Shown in pieces: positions 34,330 through 41,599 of a stretch of 64,000 nt of DNA. The notes beneath the pieces are model-generated. The model did no database searches and was not told the DNA's origin. It saw nothing but the letters and a program-made list of their open reading frames with translations. Position 1 is the first letter of the stretch, and each line of letters opens with the position of its first letter. The translations under genes were made by a program, and so were the position numbers. Origin of the DNA: JAXLSZ01 sp046330315 (lineage in GTDB: Bacteria > Actinomycetota > Thermoleophilia > Solirubrobacterales > 70-9); contig JAXLSZ010000004.1 of assembly GCA_046330315.1 (NCBI GenBank), positions 186,001 through 250,000 of the forward strand, given 5' to 3'.

Positions 34330-34936
34330 CGAGGGCCCCGCCGGTATCGGGGTCCTCGGGTCCGCTTTCAACCCGCCCCACCTCGGCCACCTGGCGCTCG
34401 CCCAGGAGGCGCTCTGGCAGCTCGGCCTCTCCGAGGTTGTCCTGGTGCCGACCGGGAAGGCGCCCCACAAGCGGATCGCGGACGACCCCGGCAAGGAGAT
34501 CCGGCTGGCGATGACCCGGCTTGCTGCCTCCGACGACGCGCGCTTCACGGTGTCGACGCTGGAGGTCGAGCGCGAGGGCCTGTCCTACACGTATGAGACC
34601 TTGGAGTTGCTTGCGGAGGAGAAGGGGAACGCAGAGCTGGTCTTCGTGCTTGGCGCCGACGCGGCGGTCGGGCTGGAGAGCTGGATGAGGCCGGAGCTGG
34701 TGATCGAGCGCGCCAGGCTCGCGGTCGCCCGCCGGGCAGGCGTCTCGGAGGCCGAGGTGGCCGCGGTGCTGCGCAGCCTCGGGGCGCTGGAGCGCACGAC
34801 GATGCTGGAGATGCCTCAGTTCGGGGTCTCCTCCTCGGCGGTCCGCGAGCGCGCCGCGCGGGGCCGACCCCTGCGCTACCTGGTTCCCGAGGCCGTCGCG
34901 CGGTTCATCGAGGAGCGCGGGGTGTATTCCGGGTGA
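34322..34936 (+). CDS. nadD: Nicotinate-nucleotide adenylyltransferase
   Basis: 204 aa. Nucleotidyltransferase motif GSAFNPPHLGHLALAQEA (HxGH), PTGKAPHK and the C-terminal FGVSSSAVRERAARG. Makes deamido-NAD from NaMN and ATP. Starts at GTG 34322 inside the end of proA and overlaps rsfS by the GTGA junction. Confidence 0.94.
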   Translation: MASEGPAGIGVLGSAFNPPHLGHLALAQEALWQLGLSEVVLVPTGKAPHKRIADDPGKEIRLAMTRLAASDDARFTVSTLEVEREGLSYTYETLELLAEEKGNAELVFVLGADAAVGLESWMRPELVIERARLAVARRAGVSEAEVAAVLRSLGALERTTMLEMPQFGVSSSAVRERAARGRPLRYLVPEAVARFIEERGVYSG

Positions 34937-35319
34937 GCGCCGAATCGGAGCGGCTGGCGCGGAGGCTCGCCGGGCTGGCCGACGCGAAGAAGGCCGAAGA
35001 GATCGTCGTGCTCGACATGAGGGACCTGGTCTCCTACACCGACTTCCTGGTCATCTGCACCGCCGCCAACGAGCGCCAGGCGGGCGCGATCGTCGACGAG
35101 GTGAGGATCCGCCTCAAGCGGGAGGAGGGGCTGCTTCCCGGCGGGATGGAGGGCGAGGGCGCGGCTGGGTGGGTGGTCCTGGACTACCTCGACTGCGTGC
35201 TGCACGTCTTCACCGAGGAGGCGCGCCGCCGCTACCGGCTCGAGGAGCTGTGGCACGAGGCTCCCCGGCTCGAGGTCGAGCTGGGGGCCGGCTCCGCGGC
35301 CGGCGCCACGGGGACCTGA
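34933..35319 (+). CDS. rsfS: Ribosome silencing factor RsfS
   Basis: 128 aa. Family core EEIVVLDMRDLVSYTDFLVICTA, EGAAGWVVLDYLDCVLHVFTEEARRRY. Binds uL14 on the 50S and blocks subunit joining in starvation. GTG 34933 overlaps the nadD stop (GTGA). The C-terminal Ala/Gly end and stop fall in the first unit of a 25-bp tandem repeat. Confidence 0.93.
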   Translation: MSAESERLARRLAGLADAKKAEEIVVLDMRDLVSYTDFLVICTAANERQAGAIVDEVRIRLKREEGLLPGGMEGEGAAGWVVLDYLDCVLHVFTEEARRRYRLEELWHEAPRLEVELGAGSAAGATGT

Positions 35320-35434
35320 AGCGCGCAGCCCTGCGGGGACCTGAAGCGCGCAGCCCTGCGGGGACCTGAAGCGAGCAGCCCTGCGGGGCCTGAAGCGAGC
35401 AGGCCTTCGGGGACCTGAAGCGAACAGCCGTTCG
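35311..35434. repeat. 25-bp tandem repeat spanning the rsfS stop
   Basis: Five units of GGGACCTGAAGCGCGCAGCC plus CTGCG; one is 24 bp and the later ones are diverged. Every unit carries TGA at the same position, and the first provides the rsfS stop. Same design as the proB array but unrelated in sequence. Confidence 0.9.
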
Positions 35435-35475
35435 CGCTTCGCCGGGAGGGCGAAAATGGCGTCCGGCGGGCCCCA

Positions 35476-35481
35476 TACGGT
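35476..35481 (+). promoter_or_regulatory. -10 box TACGGT, leaderless DivIVA-like gene
   Basis: Ends 7 nt before ATG 35489 and so selects that start over the in-frame ATG at 35456. Confidence 0.5.
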
Positions 35482-35488
35482 CTTGCGC

Positions 35489-36256
35489 ATGGGTAGCTTC
35501 CAGAGGGGATTCCTCGGCTACCGCCGCGCCCAGGTCGACGCGGCAATCGCCGTGCGGGACGCGCGCATCGCCGAGCTGGAGCGGGAGCTCTCCTGCATCT
35601 CGGGGATGATCGTCGAGCGCGAGCGCGAGATCCGCGACGTTCGCGAGGAGTTGCGCCTCGCCAACGAGCGGAACGAGCGCAGCATCGCTTCGCTCGAGGT
35701 CGTCTCGCGGCGGATCGAGGAGATTCAGGCGCAGGCCCGCGGCCAGGCGACCCGGATCCGCATGAGGGCCCTCAGCGAGGCGGTCGAGGTCAGCCGCCGC
35801 GTGCAGGTGCTGGCCGGCAGGATCGGCGGCGAGCAGGACGGCGTGGCCACCGGCGAGGCCACACCGGCCACCGGCGAGGCCATACCGGCCACCGGCGAGG
35901 CCACACCGGCCACCGGCGAGGCCACACCCGCGGAGCCTTCGGCCGCCCTCGCCGAGCCCGTTCCCTTCGCCTCGAAGCGCCCCTTCGAAGGGCCGGTGCG
36001 CGTTGAGGTCGGCCCGCTCGCCGACTTCTCCCAGCTGGTCGCCTTCGAAGACGCGGCCGCCCAGATCGAGGCAGCCACCGACATCTCGGTGGAGCGCTTC
36101 TCGGAGGGCCGCGCGACCCTTGCCCTGACCCTCGAGCGTCCCACCGAGCTGGTCCGCGAGCTGACCCAGCGCTCGCCGCTTCACTTCAGGATCCGCGAGG
36201 CCGAGGGCGGGAGAATCGTCCTCGACGTCGAGGCCCCCGCCCGCCAGGCGGCGTAG
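35489..36256 (+). CDS. DivIVA-like coiled-coil protein
   Basis: 255 aa. The N-terminus FQRGFLGYRRAQVDAAI resembles the DivIVA membrane-binding start (F-x-x-x-x-x-G-Y-x-x-x-x-V-D). A coiled coil follows to about residue 115, then a linker of four PATGEA-type repeats (21-bp DNA repeat). A C-terminal domain of about 75 residues (RVEVGPLADFSQLVAFEDAA ... RIVLDVEAP) has a beta-alpha-beta pattern that I read as ferredoxin-like; function unknown. Probably a polar or septal scaffold, by analogy only. Start chosen by the TACGGT box. Immediately upstream of tRNA-Ala. Confidence 0.65.
   Translation: MGSFQRGFLGYRRAQVDAAIAVRDARIAELERELSCISGMIVEREREIRDVREELRLANERNERSIASLEVVSRRIEEIQAQARGQATRIRMRALSEAVEVSRRVQVLAGRIGGEQDGVATGEATPATGEAIPATGEATPATGEATPAEPSAALAEPVPFASKRPFEGPVRVEVGPLADFSQLVAFEDAAAQIEAATDISVERFSEGRATLALTLERPTELVRELTQRSPLHFRIREAEGGRIVLDVEAPARQAA
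35848..35931 (+). repeat. 21-bp in-frame tandem repeat
   Basis: Four 21-bp units (GCCACCGGCGAGGCCACACC-like) encode the TGEA(T/I)PA linker in the DivIVA-like protein. Confidence 0.85.
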
Positions 36257-36312
36257 AACCGGGCCGTCTCCCGCACGGATGGCGACGGTAGAATGTGCCG
36301 CCAGTCACCTCT

Positions 36313-36385
36313 GGGGCTGTAGCTCAGCTGGAAGAGCGACGCGCTGGCAGCGCGTAGGTCACGGGTTCGAGTCCCGTCAGCTCCA
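36313..36385 (+). tRNA. tRNA-Ala (anticodon GGC)
   Basis: A 73-nt cloverleaf without encoded CCA. Acceptor GGGGCTG pairs with CAGCTCC, with the G3-U70 wobble that identifies alanine tRNAs. D-arm GCTC/GAGC; anticodon stem ACGCG/CGCGT with loop CTGGCAG (anticodon GGC, reads GCC); T-arm ACGGG TTCGAGT CCCGT; discriminator A. Confidence 0.97.
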
Positions 36386-36411
36386 CTCGACAGCCCTCGC
36401 CCCCGCGGGCG

Positions 36412-36457
36412 CGAACGTCCCGGAGCACCCTCCCTGGCGACAACTCCGGGACGTTCG
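36412..36457. repeat. 46-bp palindromic repeat, family A, copy 4
   Basis: Arms as in the other copies with one change (GGAGC for GGAGT); loop ACCCTCCCTGGCGACA. It lies 26 bp after tRNA-Ala, between it and a convergent gene, and is followed by a G-rich tract, 36457-36477. Confidence 0.9.
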
Positions 36458-36516
36458 GTGGGCGGGTGTTTGGGCGGCACCGCCGCGGGGCCTCGCTGGC
36501 GCATCGAGTCGGGGGA

Positions 36517-36924
36517 TCACGGCTCCAGCCCCGCCTCCCTGAGCGCCTGCTCGCGCGAGGAGAAGTTCTCGGTGCGGACGATCAGGCCTTCGGAGAGCGT
36601 CAGCACCTGGGCCCAGGACTGCTCGGCCTCGATGCCGCTGGCGATGCCCCGTCCGCGCTGCCAGCAGAAGGCGACCACGGTGTTCTCGCCGGCCGGGAAG
36701 GCCCGCTCGAGGCCGGCCTCGTAGTCGTCCCAGGCCCCAAGCCACTCGGTCAGGAAGCGCCGGACTTCCTCGATGCCCCGGTAGTGCTGATGCTCTGGCC
36801 AGCGCTCGAAGTGGGTCATGTCCCACTCGATGTTCTCGGCGAAGAGGGCAAGCGCAGAGGCGACGTCGCGGCGGCCCCACGCCTTCCAGGACCGCTGCAC
36901 GACCTCGACGTTCCCCTCGCTCAT
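36517..36924 (-). CDS. SnoaL/NTF2-like protein
   Basis: 135 aa. Starts MSEGNVEVVQRSWKAWGRRD and continues with the cone-shaped alpha+beta pattern of SnoaL-like proteins (ALALFAENIEWDM, YRGIEEVRRFLTEW, GIEAEQSWAQVLTLSEGLI). Such proteins are isomerases, hydrolases or simple binding domains; no substrate can be named. ATG 36924 chosen because it gives the usual family start; the frame is open further. Divergent from the SpoIIM-like gene, 42 bp apart. A second, distinct NTF2-like gene is at 51291. Confidence 0.8.
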   Translation of the reverse strand: MSEGNVEVVQRSWKAWGRRDVASALALFAENIEWDMTHFERWPEHQHYRGIEEVRRFLTEWLGAWDDYEAGLERAFPAGENTVVAFCWQRGRGIASGIEAEQSWAQVLTLSEGLIVRTENFSSREQALREAGLEP

Positions 36925-36966
36925 GGCAGCGCAGTATCCGCCTAAGAGGCCGGGCCCGCTTTGCCG

Positions 36967-37713
36967 ATGAAATGGGCGGTGACCTCCAACGACTACGTCC
37001 TCTCGGCGGGAATCCGCGCGACCCGCTCGGCGATCGACCGCTGGTCCGGGGATCCGGCGCCGGTCCTGCGCGGCTGGTTCGCGCTCAGCCTGGCGATCGC
37101 CCTGACTCTGCTGGGAGCGGTGTGGGTCGTCTCTGGGCTCCTCACCCCGGACCCCACGCCGATCCACCTGCCGGGCCTCACCTCTCCCTCCGAGCCCGCG
37201 GACATGCTGCCGATCCTCTACCGCAACTCGCTGGTTCTGGCGCTGCACGCGACGGCCTGCGTCGCCGGGTTCATCGCCGGCGCCTCGATGCCGATCGCGG
37301 CATCGCAACGGAGCGGCTTCTCGCGTTGGGTCCACGTCAAGGCGGGGGAGCTGGCGATCCTCTTCGTCGCCGCCGTCACGCTCTTTTCGCTCTCTACACA
37401 GGCCTTCTTCCTCGGCTTCCAGGGGGCGACCATCTCCGACCAGCTTGGCCTCACCCCCGGGCAGCTGATCCTCACGGTGCTCCCGCACGCCGTCCCGGAG
37501 CTCGTCGCCCTCTTCCTCCCGCTGGCGGCCTGGCTGATCGCCAGCCGCCGGGGGGAGTGGAACCAGCTGCTGGCGGCGACCATGGTCACGGTGCTGGTCG
37601 CGATCCCGATGCTGCTCGCGGCCGCGGCCCTGGAGGTGTACGCCTGGCCGCACGTCCTCGAGGCATTGGCCCCACACGGTCCGCCCAAGCAGATCGAGTG
37701 GCGTCTCCGGTAG
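36967..37713 (+). CDS. SpoIIM-like (DUF95) membrane protein
   Basis: 248 aa with about five hydrophobic segments. The pattern LYRNSLVLALHATACVAGF, then TPGQLILTVLPHAVPELVALFLPLAAWLIA fits the stage II sporulation protein M family, which occurs widely in non-sporulating bacteria; nothing else here suggests sporulation. ATG 36967 is preferred to TTG 36961. Function outside sporulation is unknown. Confidence 0.65.
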   Translation: MKWAVTSNDYVLSAGIRATRSAIDRWSGDPAPVLRGWFALSLAIALTLLGAVWVVSGLLTPDPTPIHLPGLTSPSEPADMLPILYRNSLVLALHATACVAGFIAGASMPIAASQRSGFSRWVHVKAGELAILFVAAVTLFSLSTQAFFLGFQGATISDQLGLTPGQLILTVLPHAVPELVALFLPLAAWLIASRRGEWNQLLAATMVTVLVAIPMLLAAAALEVYAWPHVLEALAPHGPPKQIEWRLR

Positions 37714-37723
37714 ACGGCAGCAT

Positions 37724-37798
37724 CGGCCCGGCCCGCCGCCGAACCGGCCCGGACCGCCGCCGAGTCGGCCAAGTCCGCCGCCGAATCGGCCCCGCCCA
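37724..37798. repeat. 21-bp tandem repeat upstream of leuS
   Basis: Three full and one partial diverged copies of CGGCCCGGNCCGCCGCCGAAY in the 228-bp gap before leuS. The rest of the gap holds only GC-rich sequence and the leuS -10 box. Confidence 0.7.
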
Positions 37799-37928
37799 CC
37801 GCTCCCGGGCAAGGTGCGATCGAGGAGGACCGCACGCGGGCCCGCCGCGTGACGGGAGCCGGGCCGCCGCCGCCCTGAGCGGAGGCGGCGCCCGGCACTC
37901 GCGGGCGCCGGGCCGGCCGGGGGCTTCG

Positions 37929-37934
37929 TAGTAT
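37929..37934 (+). promoter_or_regulatory. -10 box TAGTAT, leaderless leuS
   Basis: Ends 7 nt before the leuS GTG; leaves no room for a T-box leader. Confidence 0.6.
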
Positions 37935-37941
37935 CGGGGGC

Positions 37942-40482
37942 GTGAGCAAGTACGACCCGCGGGCGATCGAGGCAAAGTGGCAGCGGATCTGGGCCGAGGA
38001 GGGCACCTGGGAGGTGGCCAACCCCGGCCAGCCCGGCTTCGACGACTCCCGGCCCAAGGCCTACGTCCTGGAGATGCTCCCCTACCCCTCCGGGGAGCCC
38101 CACGTGGGCCACCTGAAGTGCTACGCGGTGGGCGACGCGATCGCCCACTTCCGCCGCCGCCACGGCTACCAGGTGGTGCACCCGATGGGCTACGACTCCT
38201 TCGGGCTGCCCGCCGAGAACAACGCAATCAAGACCGGCGAGCACCCGCGCGAGGCGACCGAGCGCTCGATCGCCTCCTTCCGGCGCCAGTTCCGGGAGTG
38301 GGGGATCTCGCTCGACTGGACCCGGGAGATCTCGACCCACTCCCCCTCCTACTACCGCTGGACCCAGTGGATCTTCCTGCGGCTCCTGGAGCGCGGCCTC
38401 GCCTACCGGGCCGAGGCTCCCGTGCAGTGGTGCCCCAACGACGCAACCGTGCTGGCCAACGAGCAGGTCACAGACGGCCGCTGCGAGCGCTGCGGCACCC
38501 CGGTCGAGCAGCGCAGCCTCGAGCAGTGGTTCTTCCGGATCACCGATTACGCGGAGCGGTTGCTCGCCGACTTCGACCGCCTCGAGTCCTGGCCCGAGCA
38601 CGTGATCACCATGCAGCGCAACTGGATCGGCCGTTCGGTCGGCGCCGCCGTGATGTTCCGCTGCGAGGAGCTGGAGATCGACTTCCCAGTCTTCACCACG
38701 CGCCCCGACACGCTGTTCGGCGCGACCTTCTTCGTGCTCGCGCCCGAGCATCCCGAGCTCGATCGACTCGTCGCCGGGACGGCGGCCGAGCGTCCCGTCC
38801 GCGAGTACGTCAACAAGGTCGCCCGCGACGCGGCTGAGGAGCGCGGCGCCGAGGACCGGCCGAAGACCGGGGTGCCGCTGGGCCGCACCGTCACCAACCC
38901 GGTCAACGGCGAGGAGATCCCGATGTTCGTCGCCGACTACGTGCTGATGGACTACGGGACCGGCGCGATCATGGCGGTCCCCGCCCACGACCAGCGCGAT
39001 CACGACTTCGCCCGGGCGTTCGACCTGCCGATCAGGCAGGTGATAGGCCAGGGAACGTCAGGCGGCAACGCCGCTGCCGGGGGGGAGGGCCGGAAGCAGC
39101 CAGGCCCGGGAGACGGCGGGGAGCTGCCCTTCACCGGCGACGGGGTGATGCTCGACTCCGGGCAGTTCGACGGGATGGGCAACCGCGAGGCCTTCGAGGA
39201 GATCGTCGGCTGGCTGCGCGACCAGGGCCGCGGCGATTCGGCCGTCAACTACCGCCTGCGGGACTGGCTGGTCTCCCGGCAGCGTTACTGGGGGGCGCCG
39301 ATCCCTGTCGTCTACTGCGGGGAGTGCGGGATCGTGCCGGTGCCCGAAGAGGCGCTCCCGGTCGAGCTTCCCGAGGTCGAGGACTACGCGCCGCAGGGCC
39401 GCAGCCCTCTCGAGGCGGCCGAGGAGTGGGTGGCGACCGAGTGCCCGCGCTGCGGCGGCCCCGCCCGGCGCGAGACCGACACCATGGACACCTTCGTCGA
39501 TTCCTCCTGGTACTTCCTGCGCTACCTCGACCCCCGCAACGAGGAGGCGCCCTGGTCGCCGGAGGTGACCGGCTACTGGATGCCTGTGGACCAGTACATC
39601 GGCGGCGTCGAGCACGCGATCCTCCACCTCATGTACGCCCGCTTCTTCGCCAAGGCGCTGGCCGACATGGGCTTGGTGGAGGTCCAGGAGCCCTTCGCGA
39701 ACCTCTTCGCCCAGGGGATGATCACCCGCGACGGGGCGAAGATGTCGAAGTCGAAGGGCAACACCGTCAGCCCGGCCGAGTACGTGGAGCGCTTCGGGGC
39801 CGACAGCGCCCGCACCTACATCTGCTTCATGGGCCCGCCGGAGCGCGGCGGCGACTGGACCGACGAGGGCGTGGAGGGGGTCCACAGGTTCCTCGGCAGG
39901 CTCTGGCGGCTCAGCGAGGAGGTGGGCGAAGGGGGGGCGGGGATCCCCCTGGACTCCGGCGCGGTCCGCGAGGCCGGCGGCGAGGCGCTGGCCCTGCTGC
40001 GCAAATCCCACTGGGCGGTGGACAAGGCCACCCGCGACTTCGAGCGCGGGTTCCAGTTCAACACGGTGATCGCCGCCGTCATGGAGCTGGTCAACGAGGC
40101 CTACCGGGTTAAGGAGGCGATCGCCGGAGACCCCGGCGGCGACGCCGCCCTGCGCTTCGCGACGATCACCGCTGCCTCGCTGATCCAGCCCTTCGCGCCC
40201 CACCTGGCCTGCGAGGTCTACGAGGGGCTGGCTGGCGGGAGGCTGACCGAGCAGCCCTGGCCCCGGGCCGAGCCCGAGCTGCTGGAAAGCGAAACCGTCA
40301 CCGTCGCGGTGCAGGTCAACGGAAAGCTCCGCGACCGGCTCGAGGCTCCCGCCGACGCGGAGGGGCCGGAGCTCGTCGGTCTGGCCAAGGCGAGCGAGAA
40401 CGTCAGGCGCCACATCGACGGCAAGGAGGTCGTCAAGGAGGTCGTCGTGCCCGGCAGGCTGGTCAACCTGGTGGTTCGCTGA
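37942..40482 (+). CDS. leuS: Leucyl-tRNA synthetase
   Basis: 846 aa bacterial-type LeuRS. HIGH-type motif in LPYPSGEPHVGHLKCY, zinc-like Cys pairs, CP1 editing domain with TRPDTLFGATFFVLAPEHP, tRNA-facing YIGGVEHAILHLMYARFF and KMSKSKGN. The C-terminal QVNGKLRDRLEAPADAEG and KEVVVPGRLVNLVV are intact. GTG 37942 follows the TAGTAT box. Confidence 0.97.
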   Translation: MSKYDPRAIEAKWQRIWAEEGTWEVANPGQPGFDDSRPKAYVLEMLPYPSGEPHVGHLKCYAVGDAIAHFRRRHGYQVVHPMGYDSFGLPAENNAIKTGEHPREATERSIASFRRQFREWGISLDWTREISTHSPSYYRWTQWIFLRLLERGLAYRAEAPVQWCPNDATVLANEQVTDGRCERCGTPVEQRSLEQWFFRITDYAERLLADFDRLESWPEHVITMQRNWIGRSVGAAVMFRCEELEIDFPVFTTRPDTLFGATFFVLAPEHPELDRLVAGTAAERPVREYVNKVARDAAEERGAEDRPKTGVPLGRTVTNPVNGEEIPMFVADYVLMDYGTGAIMAVPAHDQRDHDFARAFDLPIRQVIGQGTSGGNAAAGGEGRKQPGPGDGGELPFTGDGVMLDSGQFDGMGNREAFEEIVGWLRDQGRGDSAVNYRLRDWLVSRQRYWGAPIPVVYCGECGIVPVPEEALPVELPEVEDYAPQGRSPLEAAEEWVATECPRCGGPARRETDTMDTFVDSSWYFLRYLDPRNEEAPWSPEVTGYWMPVDQYIGGVEHAILHLMYARFFAKALADMGLVEVQEPFANLFAQGMITRDGAKMSKSKGNTVSPAEYVERFGADSARTYICFMGPPERGGDWTDEGVEGVHRFLGRLWRLSEEVGEGGAGIPLDSGAVREAGGEALALLRKSHWAVDKATRDFERGFQFNTVIAAVMELVNEAYRVKEAIAGDPGGDAALRFATITAASLIQPFAPHLACEVYEGLAGGRLTEQPWPRAEPELLESETVTVAVQVNGKLRDRLEAPADAEGPELVGLAKASENVRRHIDGKEVVKEVVVPGRLVNLVVR

Positions 40483-40515
40483 GCCGGCCTTCCCGGCGTC
40501 TGCTACAAGTCCCGC

Positions 40516-40914
40516 GTGCTCCTGCGGCGACTGGACCAGGCTCCAATCGAGGAGTGGCACCGCCTGCGCGCCCGAATCCTCATGGACGCCGGTGAGCTGG
40601 GCTCCCGCAACCTCTCGCTGTCCTGGATCGAGGTTCCGGCCGGCGTCGAGGCCAACCTGCGCGCCCACGAGGAGTCCGAGCAGGCCTACGTGGTGGTGCG
40701 GGGCACGGGGAGGATGACGGTCGCCGGCGACACCGGCGAGATCGCCGAGGGCGACGTCATCCTCGTGCCGCCGGCGACCGACCATGCGATCGAGAACCCC
40801 GGCTCCGGCGACCTCGCGCTGGTCTCGGTGCAATCCCCGCCCGTCGCCTCCGGTGAGCTCTACGACGACCGCATGGCCGAGGCCGCCGGCTACGACGACG
40901 GGGACGACTACTAG
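40516..40914 (+). CDS. Cupin domain protein
   Basis: 132 aa single cupin. Motif 1 is loose (AHEESEQAYVVVRGTGRMTV) and motif 2 is VPPATDHAIENPGSGDLALV; His and Glu metal-ligand positions are partly kept. The acidic tail ends YDDGDDY. Function unknown. GTG 40516 lies 6 nt after TACAAG, a near match to the leaderless boxes. Confidence 0.8.
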   Translation: MLLRRLDQAPIEEWHRLRARILMDAGELGSRNLSLSWIEVPAGVEANLRAHEESEQAYVVVRGTGRMTVAGDTGEIAEGDVILVPPATDHAIENPGSGDLALVSVQSPPVASGELYDDRMAEAAGYDDGDDY

Positions 40915-40947
40915 GGCGTGATCGGGCGGAGGCGCGCGGTACGCGTG

Positions 40948-40997
40948 CCTCCGGCGCGCCGATAGGCACGATTCGCGCCCCACAGGCGCGCCGGAGG
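40948..40997. promoter_or_regulatory. 13-bp inverted repeat enclosing the comEA ribosome binding site
   Basis: Arms CCTCCGGCGCGCC (40948-40960) and GGCGCGCCGGAGG (40985-40997), loop 24 nt. The right arm ends in GGAGG and continues GTGGTGA toward the comEA GTG at 41014. The stem could hide the RBS or terminate the cupin transcript. Confidence 0.55.
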
Positions 40998-41013
40998 TGG
41001 TGATTCTGCCCGC

Positions 41014-41598
41014 GTGCCGGAGTTTTCCCGCAGCCAGCTCGCCGTCTACGTGGCCGTCGGGGTCGCCCTGCTCCTGATCGGCGCGCGCGCCCTGCGCCGG
41101 GAGGGGAGCGATCAGAGCGGCGCGCCTTTCGGTGGCGAGCCCTCCGGAGTGTCGTTCAGGTCGGGCGGGGCCGGGGGAGGGGACCTGGTCGTGGACGTGA
41201 CCGGGGCGGTGCGGCGCCCGGGCGTCTTCAGGCTGCCGGCCGGCGCACGGGTCAACGACGCCGTCCGGCGCGCCGGCGGCCCCACCGGATCGGCGGAGGT
41301 CGAGGCCGTGAACCTCGCGGCGCGGCTCGCCGACGGCCAGCAGGTCGTGGTTCCCGACCGGGCCCCTTCCGGGGCAGGGCCCGCCGCGTCCGCCGCCGGC
41401 GAGGACGCTCCGATCAGCCTCGGGACCGCCACCGCCGAGCAACTCGACTCGATCGAGGGGATCGGGCCCGTCACCGCCCAGGACATCATCGAGTTCCGCG
41501 ACCAGCACGGCGGCCTCGCCTCGGTCGAGCAGCTGAACCAGATCAGCGGCATCGGACCGGCCACCATGGAGGCCCTGCGGGCGCGGCTTCAGCCCTAG
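41014..41598 (+). CDS. comEA: ComEA family DNA-binding protein
   Basis: 194 aa. N-terminal membrane anchor (LAVYVAVGVALLLIGARAL), SLBB domain (VVDVTGAVRRPGVFRLPAGARV ... LADGQQVVVPD) and C-terminal helix-hairpin-helix pair (IEGIGPVTAQDIIEFR, ISGIGPATMEALRARL). Binds incoming DNA at the cell surface for uptake. GTG 41014; one base separates its stop from comEC. Confidence 0.92.
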   Translation: MPEFSRSQLAVYVAVGVALLLIGARALRREGSDQSGAPFGGEPSGVSFRSGGAGGGDLVVDVTGAVRRPGVFRLPAGARVNDAVRRAGGPTGSAEVEAVNLAARLADGQQVVVPDRAPSGAGPAASAAGEDAPISLGTATAEQLDSIEGIGPVTAQDIIEFRDQHGGLASVEQLNQISGIGPATMEALRARLQP

Positions 41599-41599
41599 C

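Noticed and set aside
30310..34548. A 1412-aa open frame on the minus strand
   Set aside because: It lies opposite obgE, proB and proA and has only low-complexity, domain-free sequence; a GC-driven shadow.
36961..37713. Evidence of sporulation from the SpoIIM-like gene
   Set aside because: The family is common in non-sporulating bacteria and no other sporulation gene is in the window.
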